DNA from: Notospermus geniculatus
Taxonomy: Eukaryota > Nemertea > Pilidiophora > Heteronemertea > Lineidae
DNA: 64,000 nucleotides
Assembly (NCBI GenBank): GCA_002633025.1
Contig: NMRB01001166.1
Coordinates: 104,362-168,361, forward strand
Direction: 5' to 3'
Part shown: positions 51,440 through 62,877 of the stretch, in pieces
Position numbering within the stretch: position 1 is the stretch's first letter
How the letters are laid out: every line of letters begins with the position of its first letter
Notes under the pieces: model-generated
Databases searched by the model: none
The model's input: the letters and a program-made list of their open reading frames with translations, nothing else
Told to the model about the DNA's origin: nothing
Program-made: the position numbers and the translations under genes

Positions 51440-51537
51440 TACCGGATTGTTCCCCCAATACTGCTCCGAGTGACACACAAGTTGACCACATTGTATACAC
51501 ATTGTGCACTGAGCGGTATTGGGGGAACAATCCGGTA
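51440..51537. mobile_element. 98-bp hairpin MITE
   Basis: taccggattgttcccccaat + actgctc and complement ending atccggta at 51537. The loop is about 45 bp. The rest of 50880-52380 holds only dispersed repeats (51710-51850 recurs at 60350-60480) and no supported gene. Confidence 0.8.
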
Positions 51538-52383
51538 TATTCCAATTGTCGTGGTGTCCATACCATTATTATTTAAATCCCTCGAAGAATAATGACACCG
51601 GACTTAGATTTCTGTGGGACCTGGATTCCTGTCACACCGGTATACGTTCGTACAGACTCCGAAGAATAGTGACAATGATGTTAAATGGAAATGAGGACCA
51701 TAATCCACTTCCTCAATAGGTGTCACTAGTGGTTAAAACTATTGAATTGAAAGAGACATCTAGGTCTTGATCAATTCCCCCCTACAAAAAAGGCGTCCAT
51801 TGCAGTAGGCCTATAGGACCTGATTACTATAACGTGCTGCCCTCGATCGTCGTGATCTGCATTGCGTAGTCGAAGATTCATCAACCAAGAATTATCCTTA
51901 GTGAAAATCAAACTGTATGGCCTGGGTCGAATACTGTATCATCCACCTCTCGATCACCGTCCAGGCTGCCTGCCATTGGATATCATTTAAAATCTGGCCA
52001 GTCTGACACTATTGTACTGAGGGGCGCATCGGCCGAGTCGACACAGCCCTCCATGTTGAAGTGTGCTGCTTCGTCAACTGCACACGATGACCTCATCGCT
52101 CTCTTTGCTGTTCTTCATCTATCACGATCCTGGTCACGGCACCAAATGTGTGGCTGTTGCGCAGAGTTGAGAGTTGACGTCTCTGTAGTGGGCCTACGTA
52201 TAGCAGCAAGGAGGATAAAGTCGCCGTTCGTTTATGTTTTTTGGTCACAAAAATACCGGTACTCTTCTATGCTCACAGAAGGAACAGCCCAGTAGGTCAC
52301 GGGACCAGAAAGGGAAGTCACAGTCCTGCTCAAACGACTTTATTCTAACACTAATATAGTGCATGTTAAAATTGATACATGTA

Positions 52384-52571
52384 ATGCCCGATGTACACCT
52401 AGGATTTTTCTTGTATACCAGTACTAAAAATTATAAATGAGGCCCACTAAAGCTTATTTCGGTCATAGCCCACCGATTGCCTAGCTGAAATGCATTATGA
52501 CCACCCATTTTAAACCCCATTTATAAATTTTAGTAGGCCTACTAAGAAAAATCCTAAGTGTACATCGGGTG
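52384..52571. mobile_element. 188-bp MITE (cccgatgtacacctaggatt ends)
   Basis: Inverted ends atgcccgatgtacacctagg + atttttctt and aagaaaaatcctaagtgtac + atcgggt. Inner inverted words aaaattataaatgagg / ccatttataaattttag. Confidence 0.8.
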
Positions 52572-52734
52572 TACATGTAGGCGTTGCTAAAAGTAAGGGC
52601 CTATACATTGTCAGGTAGGTCTATATGCAACGTAAGGATTGGCTGCGCTGACAGCCACAGGGGCTTGCATTTATATAAAGGTACATGTGAACCTAAAAAT
52701 ATGGATACCAAACACTCCAAAGGAAGTTGGCATT

Positions 52735-53130
52735 GCACATAATAATTATAATAATAACATGCGTCTTGTATAGCGCAGTATCCAGCCAATACTGGCAGCT
52801 CAAAGCGCTTGAAAGGCCTCACAGAAAATAAAATGCTTCAACTGACCCTTGAAGGAATTGAGAGAGGTACAGTTCCTCACAGATGCAGGGAGTTGGTTCC
52901 ACAACTAAGGGGCTCCAACTGAGAAGGCTCTGCCACCGACTGACATGGCAGTGGCCTTAGGAGCCTTAGGAATCGACAGGCGGAGAGCCGATGACGAGCG
53001 CAGAGTTCGTGAAGTATGAATAGTGAGTAGTTCCATGAGAGATGGCGGAGCAAGTTGGGAGAAGAACTTTGTACCTGATTCGTTGTTTCACAGGACGCCA
53101 GTGTAAAGACCTAAGTACGGGGGTGATTTC
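52735..53130. mobile_element. Dispersed repeat similar to 1171-1805
   Basis: Starts with (ataat)n and a cttgtatagcgcagtatcca motif, then caaagcgcttgaaaggcctc, then gttccacaactaaggggctc and gaagaactttgtacctga. Same motif order as the insertion at 1171. It lies just downstream of the TRIM-like gene stop codon. Confidence 0.5.
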
Positions 53131-53154
53131 ATGTTCATGTACATGTATCTGAAA

Positions 53155-55194
53155 TTATCCCCTCTCCATAATCTGGCTCAGGTCAAACACTTTCAAACGA
53201 CCTTTACGTTCGATGACTGCCAAGTACTCTGGTTTACGAGTGTGCTGTTCTGCTTGCGACAGATCGGAGTCTCCAGGGGTGGGTGATATGTCCACTTGTT
53301 TTATGACGCACAGGTCAACTGGGCACTCGAAACCAATCAAATTGCGGACCGATTCACACAATTTGTTCAGGACGATGATCCTGTTGTTGCAGGGGTCAGC
53401 GCAAAAAATGTTCAACTTCGAGTCAATAGCGACGCCTCCTGGTTTCTCGTGACCGAATCGTAGAATCCTCAACGGCCGCTCCTTCCAGCCTATCATCAGG
53501 ATGCTCCGGTTGGACGGTCTATGAAGCCCAGATATTGCAAATAACGCCTCCTCAATGCAGCGAGAGTACTTTAGATCAATGCGCATTGTGTTGAGCAGTT
53601 CTAGCAGGAAGTAGCCCTGCCGCAAGCATTCTCGCGCAACGTGTTCATTTAGGTTGAGAGCGTGGGCTGACTTGTTCCATTTTGCTTCAACGTTGTACCT
53701 TTGGCCAACGCTGAAGAATTTCAGGGTTGGCTGGAGAGGCTTTATGTTATCAAACGGGTGCAGAGCGTCTTCTAACTTGTGGTAGGACCCTGGGTCGCTG
53801 CTGTCCGTGTAGTGAATACAGATCGCCTCGTTCAGCTGGTTACGCTCGTCACGAACGCCATCTTGAAATACGACTGCCGGTTCTTTCTCAAGAGCAATGT
53901 TTTCCTTGTGCAAGCGAACTTGAAGCCCGTCATCCTCCTCTCTCATGTTGAAAACCTTCACCTTGAAATTTTCGTCATCGGCAATGAAGATACAGTTGTC
54001 ACCATTGTAACTGAAAGTGTCCATGGAGACCACGTTTGGTTCAAAGCTGTCGCTACTGACCCGAGTGTCAACCTGGAGAACGTGTGTCGGCGTCTCTCGT
54101 GGAAGTGCCGAGAAGACCTGCACGCGGTTAACCATGCAGTGGACATCGGTGTTGATGAAGACGTCAAACGGAGTGGGATAATCGGTTCTGTTGTTCAGTG
54201 CCCGAATGGCTTCCGTGATATCATCAATCGCTCTAGTGTTGGCCTTCAGGAATGTGAATGCGTGGATCAAGTGGTCTTTGGTAGCCTCACCCCCTTCAAC
54301 AACTCTACCCATTAAGGATATCGAAGTCTGCATTGCGGAGACCTGTGCCTCTGACATGCCAAAGACCTCCTCCAGTGGTTTCTGGTGGTAGTCGTATATC
54401 GCGCGTTCCTCTTTCAAGCGTGTCAGAGCATTGTCCCTATCTTTTTGCACCTTACGAATTATCTCTTCTGCGTGGTTGTTAATTTCTCGCTCCCTGGCTT
54501 CATATTCACTCTGAGTGTGCTCCCTCTCCACGGTAAGTGACTGTCTCATGTCACCAGCTTTGGTGGCCCATGCCTCGATTCTCTCGGTATACCGTCTGAT
54601 ATACGCCTGTAGCCCTTCTCTAAGAGTCCTTACTAAGTGGTCGCGATGATCAGAGACGCAGACGTCGCATATAGTTATCTCACATCTGCTGCAGAAGTGG
54701 TTCACCTCTAAACCTTCGGCGCAACAGGTCGTTTCATGGTGGCGTGCTGATCTTCGGGATCGTCCTAACCGTATGTCCTGGAACGTGTAAACGTAGTGTT
54801 GCTCGTTCATTGTGCTCTGTTGGATGTGCCGGTCAGAACATTCTTGGCAAAGATACATCAGGCAGTGTTCGTTCTCGCACTGAGCAGTCGCCCTCGTCCC
54901 TCCATCATTACACGACCTACAGTATGGTGGACTCCTATCGAGCAGGCAATCCCGGACATATCCGAATAATTTCAAAGCCTGAAAACCTTCCTTCGGTTCA
55001 GCGTTTGGAAAGAGCAACATCTGCTGGCAGACCGGACATTTCGACCTGTCCAAAGGTGTTGTGCGGGTTGCAGGATCATTTGGGCAGCATTGGGTACATA
55101 TTACATGACCGCATGACGGCGGAAATGTGATGTACTGGTCTGTGAATTTGGTGCAGTTGGGACACCTCTTGATATTCCCCTCATGTACAGGCAT
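53155..55194 (-). CDS. RING/B-box/coiled-coil/NHL protein (TRIM-like)
   Basis: 679 aa, intronless coding frame. RING at 11-55 with C3HC4 spacing (C11, C14, C27, H29, C32, C35, C52, C55), so it is a likely ubiquitin E3 ligase. First B-box about 91-132 (CRSC...CQEC...H122, H132). Second B-box about 156-185 (CSRC, CDVC, DHRDH). A coiled coil lies at about 200-290 (Arg/Glu-rich, EREHTQSEYEAREREINN). The C-terminal half ends with NHL-type blades (GGVAIDSKLNIFCADPCNNR at about 600). The order matches the TRIM2/3/56/71-like group without a filamin domain. An acceptor (tttttctcag, exon from 55223) 29 bp before the ATG shows that a 5-prime UTR intron is likely. The exact orthologue is uncertain. Confidence 0.88.
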   Translation of the reverse strand: MPVHEGNIKRCPNCTKFTDQYITFPPSCGHVICTQCCPNDPATRTTPLDRSKCPVCQQMLLFPNAEPKEGFQALKLFGYVRDCLLDRSPPYCRSCNDGGTRATAQCENEHCLMYLCQECSDRHIQQSTMNEQHYVYTFQDIRLGRSRRSARHHETTCCAEGLEVNHFCSRCEITICDVCVSDHRDHLVRTLREGLQAYIRRYTERIEAWATKAGDMRQSLTVEREHTQSEYEAREREINNHAEEIIRKVQKDRDNALTRLKEERAIYDYHQKPLEEVFGMSEAQVSAMQTSISLMGRVVEGGEATKDHLIHAFTFLKANTRAIDDITEAIRALNNRTDYPTPFDVFINTDVHCMVNRVQVFSALPRETPTHVLQVDTRVSSDSFEPNVVSMDTFSYNGDNCIFIADDENFKVKVFNMREEDDGLQVRLHKENIALEKEPAVVFQDGVRDERNQLNEAICIHYTDSSDPGSYHKLEDALHPFDNIKPLQPTLKFFSVGQRYNVEAKWNKSAHALNLNEHVARECLRQGYFLLELLNTMRIDLKYSRCIEEALFAISGLHRPSNRSILMIGWKERPLRILRFGHEKPGGVAIDSKLNIFCADPCNNRIIVLNKLCESVRNLIGFECPVDLCVIKQVDISPTPGDSDLSQAEQHTRKPEYLAVIERKGRLKVFDLSQIMERG

Positions 55195-55223
55195 TCTAAA
55201 CTTCTTGGCTCTTGGCAGCTTAT
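55195..55223 (-). promoter_or_regulatory. 5-prime UTR segment with splice acceptor
   Basis: tttttctcag|ataagctgcc lies directly upstream of the TRIM-like start. The second copy has the same with a small insertion (tgtatctgag at 56485). It implies a non-coding first exon further upstream, not located. Confidence 0.5.
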
Positions 55224-55744
55224 CTGAGAAAAATATGAAAAATCATCAGGTAGGCCTATATTGGTATTTCATCAAAAACCTCTTACTGGTGTAATATATT
55301 TATGATTTCACCAATGATTTGGGAAATCTGCAATCATTACTCATAATGGTAATTCCGCTCTGTCGCCCTCGAATTTGTTCAGGTCGTCCGTTGAACTACC
55401 TACTCGATGGACCGTGATGACCCGAACAGAGTGTCAACATTCAAGACATTCTGGGGCAATATTCATAAAACCTTGCAAGCTTAGTTGGTTGCTAGTTGTG
55501 TACATTGGACTGTACAAATTGGGCGCTTTAGCAGGTGACTATTAAGCCTATCGGGTTTTATGAATATGGGCGCTGTTCTCCTGTGCTTTCGGTGTTTGTT
55601 GGACACATAGCAGCATAAAGCTTCTAGAAAATCATTGAGGCGTGAAATCCATGAGTCGCAATAATGCAGCCATTTGCTCACTGAGTGAGAGAGAAACAAC
55701 CCCATGAAGAGATGTTGGCCATTGTACATAGGCTACTGTATATC

Positions 55745-55910
55745 ATTGTATATTTATATAATAAATTTTCGACCCCAACCGGGGGTCTTCTTCAGGCTGG
55801 CACTTTCAAGTCGAGCTACCAGAAGTGTAGGGGTAGAAAATTTGCGAAATTTCTGGAGGACGACTCCTTTTATTATATCATTTTGTGTGTCGCCTTTTGT
55901 GCTCTGTTTT
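55745..55910 (-). repeat. Element end with hammerhead-like core (copy 1)
   Basis: Minus strand: gcacaaaaggcgacacacaa, atgatataataaaaggagtc, then cctgaagaagacccccggtt and ggggtcgaaaatttattata. The motif CUGAAGA, GC stem, GAAA is at about 55797-55767. The second copy is at 57005-57170 within the duplicated stretch. Confidence 0.6.
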
Positions 55911-56453
55911 TNACACGCAGACGTCGCATATAGTTATCTCACATCTGCTGCAGAAATGGTTCACCTCTAAACCTTCGGCACAACAGGTCGTTTCATGGTG
56001 GCGCGCTGATCTTCGGGATCGTCCTAATCGTATGTCCTGGAACGTGTAAACGTAGTGTTGCTCGTTCATTGTGCTCTGTTGGATGTGCCGGTCAGAACAT
56101 TCTTGGCAAAGATACATCAAGCAGTGTTCATTCTCACACTGAGCAGTCGCCCTCGTCCCTCCATCATTACACGACCTACAGTATGGTGGGTTCCGATCGA
56201 GCAGGCAATCCCGGACGTATCCGAATAATTTCAAAGCCTGAAAACCTTCCTTCGGGTCAGCGTTTGGAAAGAGCAACATCTGTTGGCAGACCGGACATTT
56301 CGACCTGTCCAATGGTGTTGTGCGGGTTGCAGGATCATTTGGGCAGCATTGGGTACATATTACATGACCGCATGACGGCGGAAATGTGATGTACTGGTCT
56401 GTGAATTTGGTGCAGTTGGGACACCTCTTGATATTCCCCTCATGTACAGGCAT
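55878..56453 (-). pseudogene. Second, truncated copy of the TRIM-like gene
   Basis: The first about 180 codons (RING and both B-boxes) match 55194-54655 with few changes (for example A/E to A/D after PN, S to N in LLDR.PP). They stop exactly at the single N at 55912, where unrelated sequence follows. The break coincides with an assembly join, so this is more likely a contig end or the other haplotype than a true truncated gene. Confidence 0.8.
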
Positions 56454-57170
56454 TCTAAACTTCCTTGGCTCTTGGCAGCTTACATGTATCTGAGAAAAAT
56501 AGGAAAAATCATCAGGTACATGTATATTGGTGTTTCATCAAAAACCTCTTACTGGTGTAATATATTTATGATTTCACCAATGATTTGGGAAATCTGCAAT
56601 ATCATTACTCATATATATGGTCGAATTTGTTCAGGTCGTCCGTTGAACTACCTACTCGGTGGACCGTGATGACCCGAACAGAGTGTCAACATTCAAGACA
56701 TTCTGGGGCAATATTCACAAACCTTGCAAGCTTAGTTGGTTGCTGGTTGTGTACATTGGCCTGTACAAATTGGGCGCTTTAGCAGGTGACTATTAAAGCC
56801 TATCGTGGTTTTATGAATATGGGCGCTGTTCTCCTGTGCTTTCGGTGTTCGTTGGACACATGTGTAGCAGCATAAAGCTTCTAGAAAATCATTGAGGCGT
56901 GAAATCCATGAGTCGCAATAATGCAGCCATTTGCTCACTGAGTGAGAGAGAAACAACCCCATGAAGAGATGTTGGCCATTGTACATAGGCTACTGTATAT
57001 CATTGTATATTTATATAATAAATTTTCGACCCCAATCGGGGTCTTCTTCAGGCTGGCACTTTCAAGTCGAGCTACCAGAAGTGTAGGGGTAGAAAATTTG
57101 CGAAATTTCTGGAGGACGACTCCTTTTATTATATCATTTTGTGTGTCGCCTTTTGTGCTCAATTTTTTGG
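55913..57170. repeat. Repeat of 54655-55911 (haplotype overlap or duplication)
   Basis: The same order of TRIM-like 5-prime half, UTR, flanking repeat and hammerhead-bearing element, with about the same small-variant density as the other doubled stretch. Copy 1 ends at the N in the same element (ttttgtgctctgttttt) in which copy 2 continues into unique sequence (ttgtgctcaattttttgg). Confidence 0.9.
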
Positions 57171-57174
57171 ATAT

Positions 57175-58410
57175 GATTGTATGTTTATACGGTTAAATTC
57201 TGGAAAGACGAATTTCATTTGTTGGGATAACGTAATGAATTGAGTTGCATCATACCACACGGGAATCCCAATCCTGGAAAGTCCATGGGAAGCCCAGTTT
57301 AATCGCACGAAACCCCAAACTCGTCCCCAGTGGGTTTACGTTCCTACAACACCACTGGAAAGGGCTGACGACTTCAGCAATACTGCGCATGCGCAATCGA
57401 CTGATTTTGAGGCGAATCACGCCGAGGCGCGGCATGATGTTCGCAACAAACCATGCTAACTATTCGTTTGAAATTGCTCTAATACTCAAACAACTTCGTG
57501 TTTTGGGAGTATTAAATGGCCTTTTAGGCATATATGATGTTTTTCAGTCATCGAAGAACGAAATATTGTGTGAAACAAACATTTTGGCACGCTGCCAGCG
57601 GTTGACCAGAAATCTTGGTCAGGTCGTAGCCCTTGCCAGAGATACCTTCGGATGAGGTAGATCTGGGAACGAGATTGACGAAACCCTCGTAACTTTACTT
57701 GTGCAAAAAAAGTATTGTCCATTTGCGGGCAACCAGTTATTCACCTCAACTTAACAAAAGACTCGTGCATTCGTAATTTTTTTGAATGAGGTTACATGGC
57801 GCGTCCTTGTTTGCATTGATGTGTACATTGTATGGCACGGTAGTTCAGCAGGTTCCATGATCACCCATTTTAGGCCTAGGCAACAAGTAGTGTAAGCCTA
57901 GGTTTAGTTAATCCGAAATGAGGACAGTGAGACAATTTGTAAGCCTGCGTACTTACCTATAGACTATTTTTTGAAGCTGATTTATCCTGCTGATATTTCC
58001 AGGCCAATTATCGGCTATACATTCTTACCCTAAAATATAGGCCTCTGACTGAGCATGAATTTGGACAGATATGTAGTTTTATAGGCCTACCCATCGACGA
58101 TTTTAGAAGATAGCCCTTGGCCAAACAGTTATGGTCTACTAAGCATCCTTTGTTGGGGCCATTGATGATGACAATGCACATATTTTACGCAGGATAGACG
58201 ATGGTCCGCCTATTTCATTGGTTGTTCGGGACTTTTCTCGGGAATTCCCCCAATTCTGATTCGATATTTCGCCGCGTTGACTTGACGACGTAAACTTTGT
58301 GGCTGATCAATATTCGGGAAATGAAAACCAGTCAAGAACATTCCTCATCGCTTGTGCAAGTCTAGTAGGAAGCCACATTTGGCCATCTGATCACTGTCAC
58401 GTACTGAAAC
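57175..58410. other. Non-coding interval
   Basis: A plus-strand frame of 136 codons (57245-57655) has no signal peptide, known motif or splice context, and Arg/Leu-rich composition. I do not call it a gene. Nothing else was seen. Confidence 0.4.
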
Positions 58411-58415
58411 ACGTA

Positions 58416-58533
58416 GGCCCGTATTCTAGAAGCCTCCTTAACTCTAAGGTCCACTTTAAGCTTTTGTATTCTGCCCTGCAAACAATAGCTAAAGGTAAAC
58501 CTCAGAGTTAAGGAACCTTCTAGAATACGGCCC
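58416..58533. mobile_element. 118-bp hairpin MITE (gggccgtattctagaa ends)
   Basis: ggcccgtattctagaagcct + ccttaactct and complement agagttaaggaaccttctag + aatacggccc. No open frame. Confidence 0.82.
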
Positions 58534-58539
58534 ATAGTA

Positions 58540-60595
58540 TACAGTCATGTGTAGCCCGCAAGACACCAAGCAACCTTTCTTCCTCCAGCTAGCAATTTAG
58601 TGGAAAGAAACATTAAATAATTATTGCCCAGTAGTGCGGTGAAAAGCAACGGCGTCTTGCTTTCCAAGGGCAATGAGCAATAAAAAACATCAAACATGTT
58701 TGATCGGAGCAATAAGTTGCTCGCAAGACATGCTGCCTACCTCTTGAAAACATCCGCGGCCGGGGCAGTTTTTCTCGCTTTCCACTATTGCCAGCAAGAG
58801 CAAGAAAATTTGCCCCAGACCTCCTCCGCCTTTGCCCTCTAGACTCAATCAATTTTGCCCTAGACCATAAAAGCTAGCTACGCCCCTGTAGATACTTCCT
58901 TTATCCTCACAGGCTGCAGTATCTCGTCAGTAAAGACTGGTTCGAGTCTTTGCCACTCCACTCCCGCGGCGCTAGTGTCAGTTGTAAATACATTGTAAAC
59001 TGCTGTAAATAAACAGGATAACACAATGATTCCTACAACATGGACTTTATTCCATCAACCAATTTCCAGATGGCGTTATAAAAGCAAGGTGTTACTAATT
59101 TTACAAACAACACAGCATGAAGCCTTCAGCACCAATCAAATCTAAAATTACATTAAATGGAATCTAATAATATTTCAACAGTTTGATAAAAAAGGAATAA
59201 AAGGTAATTATTCTCCTTGACTGCTGTGGGAATTCCATTAGGGCTGGGCCTATAAAACTGATAAACTATGGAATCCTGTTATTTTTTCAGAACCACTGTC
59301 ACATGGGCATTCTTTGGAAAGCATTCACTCGAAGCCTTTCAAATGAATAAATGCACATACTACAATCATGTACATGTAGTGGATGAATTTCAGATCAGTA
59401 GTGGTTTTCAAGGCAATCGTTAACAAAGTCGGCCTTGAATTAGTGAGAATTTAAAATATTTGGTCAAATAAAGATGTCAGAATATGAAACTGTGATGCGG
59501 GCAGGAATGAAGGAATGGACTTTGAAAGAATGTACAAAAATACTCAAAGTAAAATATTGGTAAGTCAAAGAGTAATGTCATGCTAAGCTGAACAAGTTGA
59601 ATGTAAATATGATGGACTATACATAAGAGGAGTGTTTTCTAATGTACCGGTATATGTAAGATTAAATGAGTGGAAAAAGTCAAATTCGGTAGTATTTTAA
59701 AAAACAGTCGATAGATATGAACGTTATCATCGATCATAGTGATAGAACTACTGACTCGGATGACCTTCGACTTCTGGAAAAAGAAGCTTTGACGCCGTAT
59801 CAATTGCTACTGTTCGTTACGCGCCCACTGAACATGCTGAAGACTCTACTCGTTGTCGGTGGCGTGTAGCTAAATGTACTGTTGGCCTACATGTAGCCTA
59901 CATTTAGTACATTTCATGGTTTACTCGTCAGAAACCACTACTGGCGGATTTTGTGTCTGGAGTGCGGTACGCTTTGAGCTAAAATTGGTACGCGTCCTGA
60001 CAAAACAATGAACCATGAAAAGCAGAAGACTAAAATCAGTTGAGCATATCTCCCCAGAAACTCACCTCAAAAATTGCTGATACAAACCTAGGAAGCACAA
60101 CGCACATGCTGAGTGCGACTACACAATCCTTTCTTCACTACTACAGTGGAACCACGCTTCGTTCGTGGACATCACCAACACTAACAGGACACTGCTCTGC
60201 TCATGGAGGTGTCATAGTTCCATGGTCTGTTCAGTCCCAACAAGAAAATTCATTGAATTGGCAATAAAGAACAGCACTGGCACTGAAGGTTAGCACCGAA
60301 TTCGTCCTTTCTTTTCCTGCTCACCTCTGCGGGAACCTAACTCACTGCCTCAATAGGTGTCACTAGTGGTTAAGACTACTGAATTGAAAGGGACATTCAG
60401 GTCCTGATCAATTTACCCACCAAAAGGCATCCATAGTACTAGTATAGGACCTGATAACTGTGTGGCGCCCTCTATCACAGTTATGATCCCCATTATAATG
60501 ACACCTCTCGATTAATGACAGTAGGCGTAGGCCTAGGCCTTGTGTCAGTCTGTCGCAGAGGTGTCTCCCACAGAGGGTTGCATCACACACTAGAT
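58540..60595. other. Gene-poor interval
   Basis: No gene supported. There are short tandem-like words and a repeat block at 60350-60480 shared with 51710-51850 (cctcaataggtgtcactagt). The remainder is AT-rich without recognisable features. Confidence 0.45.
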
Positions 60596-60597
60596 AC

Positions 60598-60797
60598 ACT
60601 CATGAAAAAAGTAAATGGACAGCAGTTTTTCTTGAATACATCCAAACCAATGGAGTACAGAAAATTTGTCTCAACATGTGTACTATCATAGCCAGGAAAA
60701 TATTTGCTGCTTCATATGTTGGAACCAATTTTCTGCACCCCACTGGTTTGGAGATATTCAAGAAAAACTGCTGTCCACTTTACTTTTTTCCATGAGT
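60598..60797. mobile_element. 200-bp MITE (actcatgaaaaaagtaaa ends)
   Basis: actcatgaaaaaagtaaatg + gacagcagtttttcttgaat and complement ending ccatgagt. The arms are about 45 bp, with ta/ac flanks. Confidence 0.8.
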
Positions 60798-60846
60798 ACA
60801 TGCTGCATTACAACTGTACAATGAATATTCTCTTGGTGGTGTCATA

Positions 60847-61180
60847 CAGGGTTTCCGCCAGAAAAAAAAATGAGGGTACGGACCAAAAAAAAATTTTTTT
60901 TTTGAAAAAAAATTTTTTTTTGAAAAATTTTTATTTGAAAAATTTTTATTTTTATTTTTATTTGTTTATTTTGGTTTTAAACGATGTTTAGTGCCATTTT
61001 AGGCGTATTTTGAAGCATAAAATCACTTTCCATCGTGAAATATGATGTTAAATGGTGAAAAACAATGAATACTGTTGATAAATATGTGAATTTATCAAAT
61101 TTTTTAGGGTACGGATCCGTACCCGGGAAAAATTTTAGGGTACGGAATTTTACCCATTTTACCCTCTGGCGGAAACCCTG
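60847..61180. mobile_element. 334-bp TIR element (cagggtttccgccaga ends)
   Basis: Ends cagggtttccgccaga and tctggcggaaaccctg, flanked by tcata on both sides (60842-60846 and 61181-61185). The interior has A/T homopolymer slippage and repeated gggtacgga words. Non-autonomous; the CAGGG start is common in hAT elements, but the flank repeat is 5 bp and not 8. Confidence 0.8.
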
Positions 61181-61485
61181 TCATAGAATAGTCCACAGAT
61201 TTGTACTGGCCTATTTTAACAACGCATTATAGAGACATGCACTACCAGACGCGCTTATACATGTACAACGAAGATATCACTCAAACGTCAGCAATACTAC
61301 TCTCCTTTACAAAATATGGAAATACTAAAGAAGTACTAAAATGGCAAATAGTTAATAACAAAATCAACTGAAATCATCAAATAAATTTTGGTACACACCC
61401 GCAGGTCCCAGTTTAGAACTGACAGTATTTTATCATGAGGCAATTCCATGCAACATGTCACTCCTTACAATGATTCCGAGTTCAA

Positions 61486-61888
61486 ACCCTAATAAAAATT
61501 GAGCATTAAATTTAGTACTAAAATATAAAATTAATAGTAAAACCATGAAATTTAATACTTTTGAGTATTATTTTAGTACTTTTGAATATTAACTTTGATA
61601 TTCCTGATCAAATTAATAGTTAATAGTATTGAGGTAATATTCAAGTGAACTATTACCGTACTAGGTATTAAATTTGATAGTCGTACTATTAACCTCACAT
61701 GAGTATTATGTTTAATACTATGTTTATAGTCTTAACCGTTAACATAGTACTCAAGTATTAATTAATATTCAATTTCTTATACTTATTCTGAAATAACTAT
61801 TAAATCGTTGATACTCAAAATGGTACTCGTGAGTACCAATGTTTCGTAGTTCTAGTATTAAAATTTAATGCTCAATTTTTATAAGGGA
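61486..61888. mobile_element. 403-bp AT-rich palindromic MITE
   Basis: Ends accctaataaaaattgagca + ttaaattt and complement ttaatgctcaatttttataa + ggga. Inside, the words agtact, attaatatt and taatact repeat in both orientations, so the whole element can fold on itself at several scales. Confidence 0.72.
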
Positions 61889-62029
61889 ACTTGGGGAGTT
61901 AAATTCTTAATGTTAGAAAACAACGAGTATCACACTTGGAAAACTTTAACAAGGCCCACAGGGAAGCATAGAGTGAGGCAACAACATTTTGCAAAGCTGC
62001 TGAACAGCACGAAATGATCATTTCTAATG

Positions 62030-62520
62030 AAATGGTCCATGGACCATGTGCTCACTCGTTTGGACATACATCAGTGTAATGACAGAGAGAGGTACATGTC
62101 AGTTATGAGCAATCTGGGTCAAGTCATTCCCAAGTTGCAGGACTTCAATGATTGTTGGGTTATCCCACCTGGCGGCCATATTGGATGTCCGATCAGGCCA
62201 AAACTTCACATGCACATAAAGGTCATCTAGAGGGAGCCACATAGCACATTTGAGCGCTCTGGGTCAAGTCGTTCCCGAGTTATAGCACATTTGATGATTT
62301 TCAGGTTACGCCACCTGGCGGCCATATTGGAAGTTTAATCAGGCCAAAATTTGACGTACTTGTAAAGGTCACCTAGAGGGAGGTAAATATCAAGTTCGAG
62401 AACTCTGGGTCAAGCCGTTCCTGAATTATAGCACTTGGTGGATTTTCAGGTTACGCCACCTGGTGGCCATATTGGATGTCCGATCGGGCCGAAACTCGGT
62501 AGTTTTGAAGGTACCCCTCT
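62030..62520. repeat. Threefold repeat block (ggcggccatattgga)
   Basis: Three successive copies of about 145 bp containing acctggcggccatattggat, tccgatcaggccaaaact and gagcgctctgggtcaagtcg. Starts with the ggtccatggaccatgtgctc word also found at 36082 and 36660. Confidence 0.75.
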
Positions 62521-62559
62521 AATACATGTTTAATCCATTTCAATCCTAACAAGGCCTTG

Positions 62560-62820
62560 ACCCCCTCCCCCCTTTCCTAACATTGTTAGGATTGTTTTAC
62601 ACATTGATGTTTCTGGATGGTCCCTAAGCACTTCACACATTATTCCCCCAGCCTATGATTCAGAAACCTTTCTGTAGAAACCAAAGGGCAGCCACAATAT
62701 AGCACACACGATGGACATTTCAGGCCAGTTGAGAGTTACAGAGTGGCATGGCTGGGGATCGAACCCACGACCTTCCAATCAGGAGTCCACAGCCCTAACC
62801 ATTATGCCACCACTACCGCT
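62560..62820 (-). repeat. tRNA-derived SINE
   Basis: On the minus strand an A box (tggcataatggttaggg, from about 62808) and a perfect B box (gggttcgatcccca, about 62766-62753) head a body that runs to about 62560. The tRNA part lacks a pairable acceptor stem. It lies in an intron 58 bp from the exon 63005-62878. Confidence 0.65.
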
Positions 62821-62877
62821 ACAAAACCACAAGCACCCTAAACAAGACAATAAATAAGAGTACGTATCTACATGTAC

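Noticed and set aside
53779-54315. Plus-strand frame of 178 codons
   Set aside because: It is the complement of the well-supported TRIM-like coding frame. It shows no domain and has the composition of an antisense shadow.
57245-57655. Plus-strand frame of 136 codons
   Set aside because: No motif, signal peptide or splice evidence. The length is possible by chance in this composition.
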